64,000 nt of DNA from Massilia putida (GCF_001941825.1 NZ_CP019038.1:1550001-1614000), one strand, 5' to 3'. Numbered from the stretch's first letter, positions 27,373 to 36,586 are shown. The notes: generated by a model from the sequence alone, not told the origin. Made by a program: numbers and translations.

Positions 27373-28386
27373 ATGAGACCTGTTTCCCTCACCTCCCTGC
27401 TGCGCTTCACCGTCGCGGCCACCGCCTTCGTCCTGCAGGCCGCCCACGCCGATACGCCGACCCTGCGCATCGGCTGGGTCTATGCGATGGCCAACGCGCC
27501 CGCGCTGATCGCCGACAAGAAGGGCTACTTCGCCGAGGAAGGTCTGAAGGTCGAACTGAAACAGTTCGGCGACGGGCCCGTCGTGCAGCAGGCGCTGTCC
27601 GCCGGCGAGCTGGACATGGCGTACATCGGCGCGGCACCCGTGTTCCAGTGGTATGCGCGTGGATTGCAGAGCCGCATCCTCGCGAAGGTGAACTACGGCC
27701 AGGCGGCGCTGGTCGCGGGCGCGGCCGGCCCCGTGCGCGCGCTGGCGGACCTGCGCGGCAAGAAAATGGCCGGCGTGGCGCGCGGCAGCGGCATGGACGT
27801 GCTGCTGCGCGGCGCCGTCCTGCGCGACCTGGGCCGCCTCGACGCGGACCGCGACGTGCAGGTCGTGAATATGCCGGTCGGGAACATGAATGCGGCGCTC
27901 GAGCGCAATGTCGTCGACGCCGCGTTCAGCTGGGAACCGTTCGTGTCGGAAGCCATCCTGCGCGGCAGCGCGCGTCTCGTGCTGGACGCGAACCAGGCCT
28001 TCCAGCGCTACCCGTGGTACGTGCTGATGGCCGTACCGCGCACCCTGGCCGGGCGGCCGGACGACGTCGTCAAGGTGCTGCGCGCGCACCGCAAGGCGAT
28101 CCGCTTCCTCAACGAGCATACCGACGAAGCGGACCGCATCATCGCCGACGCCTTCGCCATCGCGCCGGTCAAGACCGCGAACGGCAAGACCATCGAACCC
28201 GCGGCCGTCGTGCGCGAAGCCCGCAAGCGCCTGGGCTGGTCCGATCAGCTGGAGCCGTCCGACCTGAAGTTCATCCAGCGCCTGATGGACGATTCGCAGG
28301 CCCTCGGCTATCTCGGCCGGCCGCTGAAGGCGAGCCAGGTCGTGGACCTCTCGTGGCAGCAACGGGCCGCGCAGGGACCGCGATGA
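27373..28386 (+). CDS. ABC importer periplasmic binding protein, SsuA/NMT1-like
   Basis: A 337-residue protein with a signal peptide (about residues 1-26, cut after AAHA) and an NrtA/SsuA/TauA-type fold: PTLRIGWVYAMANAPALIADKKGYF, then a hinge with AGELDMAYIGAAPVFQWYA and VDAAFSWEPFVSEAIL. It should capture the substrate in the periplasm. Relatives bind sulfonates, nitrate, thiamine precursors or aromatic acids, and the pocket cannot be read by eye. It starts 11 bases after the ATPase and overlaps the permease by four bases (ATGA). Confidence 0.9.
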   Translation: MRPVSLTSLLRFTVAATAFVLQAAHADTPTLRIGWVYAMANAPALIADKKGYFAEEGLKVELKQFGDGPVVQQALSAGELDMAYIGAAPVFQWYARGLQSRILAKVNYGQAALVAGAAGPVRALADLRGKKMAGVARGSGMDVLLRGAVLRDLGRLDADRDVQVVNMPVGNMNAALERNVVDAAFSWEPFVSEAILRGSARLVLDANQAFQRYPWYVLMAVPRTLAGRPDDVVKVLRAHRKAIRFLNEHTDEADRIIADAFAIAPVKTANGKTIEPAAVVREARKRLGWSDQLEPSDLKFIQRLMDDSQALGYLGRPLKASQVVDLSWQQRAAQGPR

Positions 28387-29138
28387 CGGTACGCGCCCTG
28401 ACACCGAACTGGGGCTGGGCCGCGCTGCCCGCCCTGTTCATCGCGTGGGCCGCCGTCGCCAGCGGCTTCCCCGCGTACATCCTCCCGCCGCCGTGGGACG
28501 TCGCCGTCGAAGGCTGGCAATGGCTCGCGAGCGGCCGGCTGTGGCAGCACCTCGGCGCCAGCCTGTTCGAGGAACTGCTCGGCTTCGGCACGGCCGTCCT
28601 CGTCGCGGCCATCCTCGGCGTGGCCGGCGGCTTGAACGCCGGCTTCCGTGCGTTCGCGACGCCGCTGAACAACCTGTTCATGGCGATCCCTCCCGTCGCG
28701 TGGGCGCCGCTGACGATGATCGTGTTCGGCCTCGGCTACCCGGCCATCGTCGCCGTGATCTTCATCGCCGCCGTGTTCCCGATGGCGCTGACCCTGCAGG
28801 CCGGCGTGCAGGGCATCCGGCTGGGCGAGGTGCGCGCCGCGCGCATCCTCGGCGCGACGCGGCTGCAGCTGCTCGCCCATGTGTATCTGCCCGCGTCGCT
28901 GCCCGCGCTGACCACGGCGCTGCGCGTCGGCTTCAGCCAGGCCTGGCGCGCGCTCGTCGCGGCCGAGATGATCGGCGCGTCGCGCGGCATCGGCTGGATG
29001 GTGTCGACGGGCGGCCAGACCGGCAACGGCAGCCAGGTCCTGTTCGGCATTGCCCTCATCGGCGCCTTTGCCTGGCTGGCCGAGAACCTCGTGTTCCGCC
29101 GCCTCGAAGGTCATTACCGCGCCTGGCGCCAGGCGTAA
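28383..29138 (+). CDS. ABC importer permease, SsuC/TauC type
   Basis: A 251-residue inner-membrane permease with about six helices and the coupling EAA-type loop: GVQGIRLGEVRAARILGATRLQLLAHVYLPASLPALTTALRVGF-region, ending in WRALVAAEMIGASRGIGWM. It forms the channel of the importer with the ATPase and binding protein. The start overlaps the binding-protein stop. It is followed after 30 bases by the PHP-type hydrolase, so the four genes form one unit. Confidence 0.92.
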   Translation: MTVRALTPNWGWAALPALFIAWAAVASGFPAYILPPPWDVAVEGWQWLASGRLWQHLGASLFEELLGFGTAVLVAAILGVAGGLNAGFRAFATPLNNLFMAIPPVAWAPLTMIVFGLGYPAIVAVIFIAAVFPMALTLQAGVQGIRLGEVRAARILGATRLQLLAHVYLPASLPALTTALRVGFSQAWRALVAAEMIGASRGIGWMVSTGGQTGNGSQVLFGIALIGAFAWLAENLVFRRLEGHYRAWRQA

Positions 29139-29168
29139 AACCCGTAACACCTCATACCGAAAGCGACC

Positions 29169-31568
29169 ATGACCTCCATCTCCGAACGCTATGCCGCGCT
29201 GCGCGAACAGCTGGGCCACCATTACGCGCCGGCAGGCCTGTACGAACAAAATAAGGCACTGCCGTTCGCGGGCCGCGTGACCTGCAACGTCGACCGGCTG
29301 GAAACGGGCAGCTGGGACGAGATCGTGCTGGACTACGAGGTCGGCGCGGCCGGCCTCGCGGACGGCGGCTGGTTCAAGGCCACCTTCAAGTTCTATTCCG
29401 ACTGGGCGCTGTTCCAGACGAGCGACCCGGCGGCCGCCAACTACATCTCGGCCGAATACCACGCCGGCCCGCTCGTGCCGGGCCAGAGTCCCGCCACCGT
29501 GCAGTCGCTGTCCGTCCGCTTCGACCAGAAGGGCCACGAGCGCCCGTTCCAGAAAGCGATCATCGTCGACGTCGTCGACGGCTACCTGAACGCGGGCGAC
29601 CACATCGTCATCCGCATCGGCGACCGGCGCGGCGGCGGGCCGGGCACGCGCGTGCAGACCTTCGTCGAAGACCGCTTCCGCTTCCGCTGCTACGTCGACC
29701 CGCTGGGCACGTCGCGCTTCATCGCGGTGCCCGGCGATATCGTCATCGACATGGCCGCCGGTGCGCCCGCGCGCCTGCTCGTGGCCGGGCCGCGCTTCGC
29801 CCGCCCCGGCACAGCGCTGCCGCTGCGCGTGACGGTGCAGGACCGCTGGGGCAACGTGTGCCAGGATCGCCCGGGCGACATCCTGCTGACCGCGTACGCG
29901 GGCCATGACGCCCTCCACGAACGGCGCTATCCGTTGCCGGCGGCGGGCTGGGCGACGATCGGGGTCGACGACCTGCCCGCCGATGCGGGCGAGCTACGCA
30001 TCGTCGCGCAGCTGGTCGGCGCGCGCGACGTCGCACCGGCCACCGCCTACGTCAGCATCGCCTCGCACTATCCTTCGCCCCGCTCGTTCTACGCGGACCT
30101 GCACGTGCACGCGAGCGACACGGTGGGCACCAACAGCCCCGCCTACAATGCGGCCTACGCGCGCGACATCGGCGGCATCGACGTCCTCGGCTACACGGCC
30201 AACGACTTCCAGGTCACGGACGACAACTGGAAGATCGGCGTGGCGACCGTCGAGGAATTCAACGAGCCGGGACGCTTCGTGTGCTATCCCGTGCAGGAGT
30301 GGTGCGGCAGTTCGACGGCCGGCGGCGACCACAACGTCGTCTTCCTCGGCGACGGGGCGCCCGGCTTCCCGTACAACCGGCGCGGCGAGCACAATCGCAC
30401 GTTCGTGTGGAACGAGGACATGAAGGGCACGGCCGTCGAACTGGGACGGTGGCCGGTGGAAGAACTGTGGGGCGCCTACGTCGACGAGCCGGACGACCAC
30501 CTGATCATGCCGCACGTGGGCGGACGCCGCTACATCCCGGACTGGCACCACCCCGGGCTCGAACGCCTCGTGGAGATCGCGTCCAGCTGGGGCCATTTCG
30601 GCTGGCTGTACCAGGACGTCATCGCGCGCGGCTACCGGATCGGCGTGGCGGCCAGCGGCGACGAGCACCGCGGCCGGCCGGGCGGCGGGCCGCCGGGCAC
30701 GCAGGTGTTCGGCGTCCACGGCGGCCTCACGGGCGTGCTCGCGGACGCCCTCGACCGCCGCACGATCGGCCGTGCCCTGCGCGCGCGCCATACCTGGGCG
30801 ACAACCGGCGAACACACGGCGCTGCTCGTGCGCTGCGGCGACCACGTCCAGGGCGACGCCTTCGCGCACCGCGGGCCGGCGACGCTGGACTACGAACTGC
30901 TGGGCGACGCGGGCTGGGAAGAAATCGCCGCGTACGACCACACGGGCCTGATCTGGAAGCGCAACCTGCACGAGGAACTGGGTTACTCGGACCGGCTGAT
31001 CCGCCTGCGCTGGGGCGGCGCGCGCGTGCCGGACCGCTACCGCTGGGCGTCGTGGCGCGGCCGCATCACGATCCTGAACGGCACGATCAACCGGTTTTCG
31101 TCGCACGGCTTCGAGCACGCGGAAGAAGTGAGCTGGCGCGACGGCCCGACCGGCATCGGCTTCCGCAGCGATACGTATGGCGATGCGGACAGCGTCGAGA
31201 TCGACGTCAGCAACCTGCGCCACTGCACGATCCGCGTGGAGGGCACCATCGACAGCTATGTCAAGGTGGGCGACCCGCGCAAGCGCAATCCGTTCGTGCA
31301 TGCGCCGGAATTCAGCTGGACCGTCAGCGGCGCGCAACTGCTGGACGAAGGCGGCCTGCGCTTGGAACTGGGCGGGACGGAACTGTTCCTGGCGCTGGAA
31401 CGGCTGACGGCGCGCCCTCTGCCCGTCGCGCTGGCGGGCAGCCTGCAAGTGGACGCGGCGAACGCGCCGTTCGGCCATCGGCCGGTCTACCTGCACGGCC
31501 GCCAGCGTAACGACAGCAAGGTGTGGTCGTCCGCGATGTTCATCGAATTCGCAGGCAAGGACGCCTGA
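29169..31568 (+). CDS. PHP-like metallohydrolase, DUF3604-type, unknown substrate
   Basis: A 799-residue protein with no signal peptide. Residues 1-290 are beta-rich (two sandwich-like segments). Residues 305-560 contain a PHP-type metal site: DLHVHASDTVGTNS with His312 and His314, then GGDHNVVFLG, MPHVGGRRYIPDWHH and ASGDEHRGRPGG. The remainder (about 560-799) is again beta-rich. PHP and DUF3604 proteins are predicted phosphoesterases or hydrolases, mostly uncharacterised. It is the last gene of a GntR-controlled ABC import operon, so it probably acts in the cytoplasm on what the transporter brings in. A strong terminator follows at 31685. I cannot name the substrate. Confidence 0.75.
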   Translation: MTSISERYAALREQLGHHYAPAGLYEQNKALPFAGRVTCNVDRLETGSWDEIVLDYEVGAAGLADGGWFKATFKFYSDWALFQTSDPAAANYISAEYHAGPLVPGQSPATVQSLSVRFDQKGHERPFQKAIIVDVVDGYLNAGDHIVIRIGDRRGGGPGTRVQTFVEDRFRFRCYVDPLGTSRFIAVPGDIVIDMAAGAPARLLVAGPRFARPGTALPLRVTVQDRWGNVCQDRPGDILLTAYAGHDALHERRYPLPAAGWATIGVDDLPADAGELRIVAQLVGARDVAPATAYVSIASHYPSPRSFYADLHVHASDTVGTNSPAYNAAYARDIGGIDVLGYTANDFQVTDDNWKIGVATVEEFNEPGRFVCYPVQEWCGSSTAGGDHNVVFLGDGAPGFPYNRRGEHNRTFVWNEDMKGTAVELGRWPVEELWGAYVDEPDDHLIMPHVGGRRYIPDWHHPGLERLVEIASSWGHFGWLYQDVIARGYRIGVAASGDEHRGRPGGGPPGTQVFGVHGGLTGVLADALDRRTIGRALRARHTWATTGEHTALLVRCGDHVQGDAFAHRGPATLDYELLGDAGWEEIAAYDHTGLIWKRNLHEELGYSDRLIRLRWGGARVPDRYRWASWRGRITILNGTINRFSSHGFEHAEEVSWRDGPTGIGFRSDTYGDADSVEIDVSNLRHCTIRVEGTIDSYVKVGDPRKRNPFVHAPEFSWTVSGAQLLDEGGLRLELGGTELFLALERLTARPLPVALAGSLQVDAANAPFGHRPVYLHGRQRNDSKVWSSAMFIEFAGKDA

Positions 31569-31684
31569 AACATGCTTCATGCCCCTGGCGAATGACGCTC
31601 ATCACCAAACGTCATTGGACCGTTCTTGTGCGATGCAGCACAATGCTTCCTGTCTCCTCTATCTTCCTCCAAGAAAATAGATTC

Positions 31685-31713
31685 AAGCCCGCCAAACAGC
31701 GGGCTTTTTTTTT
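31685..31713 (+). terminator. Rho-independent terminator of the ABC-PHP operon
   Basis: Perfect 8-bp stem AAGCCCGC / GCGGGCTT with loop CAAACA, running straight into nine T residues. It is the clearest intrinsic terminator in the window. It lies about 117 bases after the PHP-gene stop. Confidence 0.93.
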
Positions 31714-31719
31714 GCCACC

Positions 31720-31895
31720 AAAATTCGGGGTCAGAGCCCTTTTTTGGGCACGATCCCAACCGCAACAGTGGCGACCGCCCTCGCGCCGCCACTCCCTCGT
31801 CCCGCTTCCCTTTCACGCGCCAAGTCACGCATTCCTCCGGCCCATCCTTGCGTACTGGGAAATTGATCTGAAATGCGCTCCGACCCCGGATTTTT
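31720..31895. repeat. Inverted pair of 25-bp repeats (small mobile or REP-type element)
   Basis: The stretch AAAATTCGGGGTCAGAGCCC at 31720 recurs inverted at 31871-31895, where its complement reads AAAATCCGGGGTCGGAGCGC; about 20 of 24 positions match. The 126 bases between are non-coding. GGGGTCAGAGC-type ends are common in intergenic repeats of proteobacteria, some tied to REP-associated transposases. That link is from memory, not a search. The rest of the 31569-32131 spacer holds the terminator and the aceA promoter region. Confidence 0.5.
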
Positions 31896-32036
31896 CACTC
31901 GGCTGAATAACGTTCCACGATGTGGGATTTCGGGCTTTCAAAAAGCAGGTGAAATATTCCATTTCGCAAAACTATTTGCCGCATTGCGGAATGATTGAGA
32001 TAACTCATTGAATTGATTCACGTATTTTTAGTTCTA

Positions 32037-32052
32037 TGTCTTATATAAGACA
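32037..32052. promoter_or_regulatory. Palindromic operator upstream of aceA
   Basis: TGTCTTATATAAGACA is a perfect 16-bp palindrome 80-95 bases before the aceA start. The 16 bases TATGTCTTATATAAGA are identical to those upstream of acnB (62623-62638). The site is a candidate binding site for a regulator of central carbon genes that is not encoded in this window. Confidence 0.75.
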
Positions 32053-32131
32053 GAAGATTTAGGGGCCCCGGATCTCTTATGATGAACCCATGCGCTTCAC
32101 CACTTTCGATTCACTTTTCATGGAGTCCGAC

Positions 32132-33712
32132 ATGTCCGAGTACCAAAACGATATCCAGGCCATCGCCACCCTCAAGCAACGTTACGGCAGCGGCTGGGAT
32201 GCCATCAATCCCGAATCCGCGGCCCGCATGCGCGCTCAGAACCGCTTCAAGACCGGCCTCGACATCGCCCGCTACACGGCCGCGATCATGCGCCGCGACA
32301 TGGCGAACTACGACGCCGATTCGTCCAAGTACACGCAGTCGCTGGGCTGCTGGCACGGTTTCATCGGCCAGCAGAAGCTCATCTCGATCAAGAAGCACTT
32401 CAACAACACCGACCGCCGCTACCTGTATCTGTCGGGCTGGATGATCGCCGCGCTGCGCTCGGAATTCGGCCCGCTGCCGGACCAGTCGATGCACGAAAAG
32501 ACCGCCGTCCCGGCCCTGATCAAGGAGCTGTACACGTTCCTGCGCCAGGCCGACGCCCGTGAACTGGGCGGCCTGTTCCGCCAGCTGGACGCCGCCGAAG
32601 GCGCCGCCAAGGCAGCGATCCAGGACAAGATCGACAACTTCGTCACGCACGTCGTGCCCATCATCGCCGACATCGACGCCGGCTTCGGCAACGCGGAAGC
32701 GACGTACCTGCTGGCCAAGCAGATGATCGAAGCCGGCGCCTGCTGCATCCAGCTCGAGAACCAGGTGTCGGACGAAAAGCAGTGCGGTCACCAGGACGGC
32801 AAGGTCACGGTCCCGCATGAGGACTTCCTGGCCAAGATCCGCGCCGTGCGCTACGCATTCCTCGAACTGGGCGTGGACGACGGCGTCATCGTCGCCCGTA
32901 CCGACTCGCTGGGCGCCGGCCTGACCAAGCAGATCGCCGTGACCCGCGAACCGGGCGACCTGGGCGACCAGTACAACAGCTTCCTCGACGTGGAAGAAAT
33001 CGCCCCGTCCGCGCTGGCGAACGGCGACGTCGTGATCCAGCGCGACGGCAAGCTGCTGCGTCCGAAGCGCCTGCCGAGCAACCTGTTCCAGTTCCGCGAA
33101 GGCACGGGCGAAGCGCGCTGCGTCCTCGACTGCATCACCTCGCTGCAGAACGGCGCCGACCTGCTGTGGATCGAGACCGAGAAACCGCACATCGGCCAGA
33201 TCGGCGGCATGGTCCGCGAGATCCGCAAGGTCATCCCGAACGCGAAGCTCGTGTACAACAACAGCCCGTCGTTCAACTGGACGCTGAACTTCCGCCAGCA
33301 GGTGTACGACGGCATGAAGGACCGCGGCGAAGACGTGTCGGCCTACGACCGCGCACACCTGATGAGCGCCGAGTACGACGATTCGATCCTGGCGAAGGTC
33401 GCCGACGAGCGCATCCGCACGTTCCAAGCCGACGCCGCGCGCGAAGCGGGCATCTTCCACCACCTGATCACGCTGCCGACGTACCACACGGCCGCGCTGT
33501 CGACGGACAACCTGGCGAAGGAGTACTTCGGCAGCCAGGGCATGCTGGGCTACGTGGCCGGCGTGCAGCGCAAGGAGATCCGCCAGGGCATCGCCTGCGT
33601 CAAGCACCAGAACATGTCCGGTTCGGACCTGGGCGACGACCACAAGGAATACTTCAGCGGTGAAGCAGCGCTGAAGGCCGGCGGCAAGCACAACACCATG
33701 AACCAGTTCTGA
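32132..33712 (+). CDS. aceA: Isocitrate lyase (long form)
   Basis: Splits isocitrate into glyoxylate and succinate, the first step of the glyoxylate shunt used on acetate and fatty acids. The 526-residue protein is of the long type found in Pseudomonas and betaproteobacteria. It has the active-site region DEKQCGHQDGK with catalytic Cys218, where many family members read KKCGH, plus DIDAGFGNAEATY and YNNSPSFNW. ATG 32132 has GGAG six bases upstream; ATG 32120 is an alternative. Malate synthase is not in the window. A GC-rich hairpin at 33729-33756 may end the transcript. Confidence 0.97.
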   Translation: MSEYQNDIQAIATLKQRYGSGWDAINPESAARMRAQNRFKTGLDIARYTAAIMRRDMANYDADSSKYTQSLGCWHGFIGQQKLISIKKHFNNTDRRYLYLSGWMIAALRSEFGPLPDQSMHEKTAVPALIKELYTFLRQADARELGGLFRQLDAAEGAAKAAIQDKIDNFVTHVVPIIADIDAGFGNAEATYLLAKQMIEAGACCIQLENQVSDEKQCGHQDGKVTVPHEDFLAKIRAVRYAFLELGVDDGVIVARTDSLGAGLTKQIAVTREPGDLGDQYNSFLDVEEIAPSALANGDVVIQRDGKLLRPKRLPSNLFQFREGTGEARCVLDCITSLQNGADLLWIETEKPHIGQIGGMVREIRKVIPNAKLVYNNSPSFNWTLNFRQQVYDGMKDRGEDVSAYDRAHLMSAEYDDSILAKVADERIRTFQADAAREAGIFHHLITLPTYHTAALSTDNLAKEYFGSQGMLGYVAGVQRKEIRQGIACVKHQNMSGSDLGDDHKEYFSGEAALKAGGKHNTMNQF

Positions 33713-33728
33713 TCGGTTCTTCCCTTCG

Positions 33729-33756
33729 CGAGCGCGCGCCGTCCGGCGTGCGCTCG
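33729..33756. terminator. Hairpin between convergent aceA and amidohydrolase genes
   Basis: CGAGCGCGCGCC and GGCGTGCGCTCG pair over 12 positions with one G:T or C:A mismatch and loop GTCC. It sits in the 51-bp gap between the two stop codons and could stop transcription from both sides. There is no T-run longer than two. Confidence 0.55.
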
Positions 33757-33763
33757 TTCGCAT

Positions 33764-35560
33764 TCAGCGCGTCCCTTGCGCCCGATACACGACCTTCCCG
33801 CCCACGATGGTCTGCTGCACCTTGACGTTGGCGATGTCCTCGGGATCGATCGTGAGCACGTTGCGGTCCAGGATGATCATGTCGGCCAGCTTGCCCTGTT
33901 CCAGCGACCCCGCTACGGCGTCGAGGTGCAGCGCGTACGCCGAATGCAGCGTCGCCGCGCGCAGCGCCTGCCGGCGGGTCAGGCCCGGGTCGGCGTTCAG
34001 CTTGCCGGGATAGCGGTCCCACACGGCCGGGTCGTTGGTGCGGGTGACGCCCACCTTCAGCGCGAACCATTCGTTCAACGGATCGACCGGCCAGTCGCTG
34101 CCGAACGCGATGCGCGCGCCCGCCGCCTGCAACATCCCCTCCGGTTCCATGCGACCGAAGCGCACCGGGCCGAGAAAGTCGCGCGTGGCCTCGATCGAAT
34201 CCGGCGCCGGCTTGGCCCATTGGAACGACATGACCGGCGTAGCGTTCAGCCGCGCGAAGCGGGCGTAGTCCGCCGGATCGGTGATCTCGGCATGCGCCAC
34301 GGCGGGCCGCACCTTCGTGTCGGGGACGGCCTTGCGCATCGCCTCGATGGCGTCGAGCGACTGGCGCACCGCGCGGTCGCCGATCGCGTGGATGTGCGGA
34401 TTGATGCCGGCGCGCGCCAGCCCCACCAGCACCGGTTGCAGCACCGCCGGCGGCAGGTAGACTTGGCCAAGATTGGTTCCGGGCAGGAAGTGCGGATTCT
34501 CGTCGCTGCCCTGATTCACAAGATACGGTTCGAGCAGGCCCGCCGTGAACGCCGGGGCCTGCGCCACCCCATCCATGAACAGTTTCGCATGCCGCACCGC
34601 GACCGTCGGCGCGACCCCGGTCGGTCCCTGGTCGTAGCGTTTGGCGAGGTCCTGCACCATGGCGACGGCGGCGCCCGGATCGCGGGCGAGGTCCGCATCG
34701 ATCAACGGCGCGAACCAGGCGCGCGCCGTCAGCTTGCCGCTCTTCTGCAGCGCGGAGAACGCGGCCAGTTCGGCGTCGCCGCTCAGCGCGCTGAAGAACG
34801 TGGTCACGCCCTGCCGGCTCAGCGCGTCCAATGCCGCCTGGGCGCTGGCCTCGTTTTCCCTCGCCGTCGGCGCGGGACGAGCATTCATCACCAGCTTGTC
34901 GGCGTCGTCCTCGAAGATGCCGGTCGGCTCGCCATTGGGGTCGCGCGCAATGGCCCCGCCCTGCGGATCGCGGGTTGCGGCGCTGACGCCCGCCGCCTGC
35001 AGCGCGCGCGAATTGGCCAGCAGCGTGTGACCGTCGCTCGAATGGACGACGATGGGGCGTGTCGTGCGCAGGGCGTCGAGCGTGGCCCGGGTGGCGTCGG
35101 TTCCCTTGGGTTCCATCGCCTGCCGGTACCAGGCGTTCACTTCCAGCCAGGCGTTGTCGCCGTCGCCCGCCGTCGCGTCGAGGCAGGCCTGGATGCGGGC
35201 CTGGAAGGCCTGCACGCTCAGCGCGGCGTAGTTCAGGTTGCAGGAGCGCAGGTTGGCGCCGCCGCTGAGCGGATGCAGGTGCGCGTCGATCAGGCCGGGC
35301 ATCAGTGTGCGGCCGTTCAGGTCCGTCACCGCCGTGTCCGGGCCGATCAATCCGGCCACGCCCGCGTCGCTGCCGACGTAGACGATGCGTCCGTCGCGTA
35401 CCGCCACGGCCTGTTGGACCGAATCGTCGCTGTCCATCGTCACGACATAGCCGTTGCGATAGACCGCGTCGGCGCTGGGCGGCGCGTCGGAACGGCCGCA
35501 GCCGGCCAGGCCGCACAGGATCACCGGCAAAATCAGGGAATAGTGTTTTATCGTTGTCAT
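33764..35560 (-). CDS. Amidohydrolase-family lipoprotein (YtcJ-like)
   Basis: A 598-residue metal-dependent hydrolase of amidohydrolase family 3. A lipoprotein signal ends LAGC with Cys21 as the lipidation site, so it is membrane-anchored in the envelope. Metal and active-site segments: GLIDAHLHPLSGG, a Lys region RHAKLFMDGVAQ, HIHAIGDRAV, VAHAEITD and FGSDWPVDPLNEW. Relatives cleave cyclic amides or N-substituted compounds, but most are unassigned. ATG 35560 has GGAG seven bases before it. It is divergent from a LuxR-type regulator, with a 93-bp shared promoter region containing a palindrome. Confidence 0.88.
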   Translation of the reverse strand: MTTIKHYSLILPVILCGLAGCGRSDAPPSADAVYRNGYVVTMDSDDSVQQAVAVRDGRIVYVGSDAGVAGLIGPDTAVTDLNGRTLMPGLIDAHLHPLSGGANLRSCNLNYAALSVQAFQARIQACLDATAGDGDNAWLEVNAWYRQAMEPKGTDATRATLDALRTTRPIVVHSSDGHTLLANSRALQAAGVSAATRDPQGGAIARDPNGEPTGIFEDDADKLVMNARPAPTARENEASAQAALDALSRQGVTTFFSALSGDAELAAFSALQKSGKLTARAWFAPLIDADLARDPGAAVAMVQDLAKRYDQGPTGVAPTVAVRHAKLFMDGVAQAPAFTAGLLEPYLVNQGSDENPHFLPGTNLGQVYLPPAVLQPVLVGLARAGINPHIHAIGDRAVRQSLDAIEAMRKAVPDTKVRPAVAHAEITDPADYARFARLNATPVMSFQWAKPAPDSIEATRDFLGPVRFGRMEPEGMLQAAGARIAFGSDWPVDPLNEWFALKVGVTRTNDPAVWDRYPGKLNADPGLTRRQALRAATLHSAYALHLDAVAGSLEQGKLADMIILDRNVLTIDPEDIANVKVQQTIVGGKVVYRAQGTR

Positions 35561-35622
35561 CGTGTCTCCAGTTGTTGTAGGTTGCCTCGGACATCGTATT
35601 GCGCAACAATCTCTGGAAACAT

Positions 35623-35636
35623 CCCGCATTTGCGGG
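35623..35636. promoter_or_regulatory. Palindrome in the amidohydrolase/luxR intergenic region
   Basis: CCCGCATTTGCGGG (6-bp arms, two-base centre) lies 18 bases before the luxR start. The whole 93-bp spacer is also framed by GTGTCTCC (35562-35569) and GGAGACAC (35637-35644), which carry the ribosome sites of the two divergent genes. A candidate site for the LuxR protein. Confidence 0.45.
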
Positions 35637-35653
35637 GGAGACACGGGGACACC

Positions 35654-36586
35654 ATGGAACTGCAGCGGTACAGCCGCCTGATCTACGACTTGCACGCGGG
35701 CGCGCGCGACCTGCCGTCCGCGGCCTTCCAGGACTGGGCCATCGCGCGCCTGCGCCGCGACCTGCCGTTCGCCTCGGCCTGGTGGGGCGTCGCGACGATG
35801 GACGATGCCGGCGACACCGTCCTGCACAGCGCCGGCTACGGCACCCGCCACGATTTCGCGCGCGAGATCCACGCGATACGGGACGTGGACGACGTGCGCG
35901 AACGCATCCTGAAGCCACCAGGCATCACGGTGCTCAAGGCCGGCCACAGCGCGGACCGTGTGCTGCGCCGGTTCGATGCGCGCCACGACCTGCACTCGAT
36001 CCTGGCCACCGCGGTGCCCGACAGCAGCGGCCGACTCATGCAGTTCATCTCGCTGTACCGGCCGGAAGGGGCGCGGCCGTTCACGGAAGCGGAACGCGCC
36101 GTCAAGGAAGCTTTGGTGCCGCATCTGATGCGGGCGTGGGAGGCGAACTGGGATGCCGCACCGGCATCCGGCAGCGCACCGCCTGCCGCCCTGCTCTCCG
36201 TCGACGGCGAGGTGATAGCCGCCGACGCCGGCTTCACCGCCCTGCTGCGCGCGGCATGGCCGGGCTGGTGCGGCAAGCGCCTCGTGCTGCGCGGCGACGG
36301 TTTCGAAGGACCGCGCACGGCGACGGCCAGCGTCAGCATCACGGTCGCACCGGGCGGCGCGCCCGGCACACGCCGCGTGCTGCTGCGGCCCAACCGCAAC
36401 GGCACGCTGACCGCGCGCGAGCATGCCGTTGCCGGCCACTACGCGAACGGCCTGTCGTACAAGGAAATCGCGAAAGCGCTCGGCATCACGCCGGATACCG
36501 TGCGCTCGTACATCAAGGCCTGCTACACCAAGCTGGAAGTCAGGAACAAGGTGCAGCTACAGCAGGCGCTCGCTCGGACCGGGTGA
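35654..36586 (+). CDS. LuxR-family transcriptional regulator
   Basis: A 310-residue regulator. Residues 1-235 have no domain that I can name with confidence; the aromatic FASAWWGVATMDDAGD segment suggests a GAF/PAS-like sensor. Residues 245-308 are a LuxR helix-turn-helix: LTAREHAVAGHYANGLSYKEIAKALGITPDTVRSYIKACYTKL-type, with the usual SYKEIA/TVR recognition pattern. ATG 35654 follows GGGGA. It is divergent from the amidohydrolase and so is its probable regulator. Its last 47 bases overlap the 3' end of the RND gene on the other strand. Confidence 0.88.
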   Translation: MELQRYSRLIYDLHAGARDLPSAAFQDWAIARLRRDLPFASAWWGVATMDDAGDTVLHSAGYGTRHDFAREIHAIRDVDDVRERILKPPGITVLKAGHSADRVLRRFDARHDLHSILATAVPDSSGRLMQFISLYRPEGARPFTEAERAVKEALVPHLMRAWEANWDAAPASGSAPPAALLSVDGEVIAADAGFTALLRAAWPGWCGKRLVLRGDGFEGPRTATASVSITVAPGGAPGTRRVLLRPNRNGTLTAREHAVAGHYANGLSYKEIAKALGITPDTVRSYIKACYTKLEVRNKVQLQQALARTG

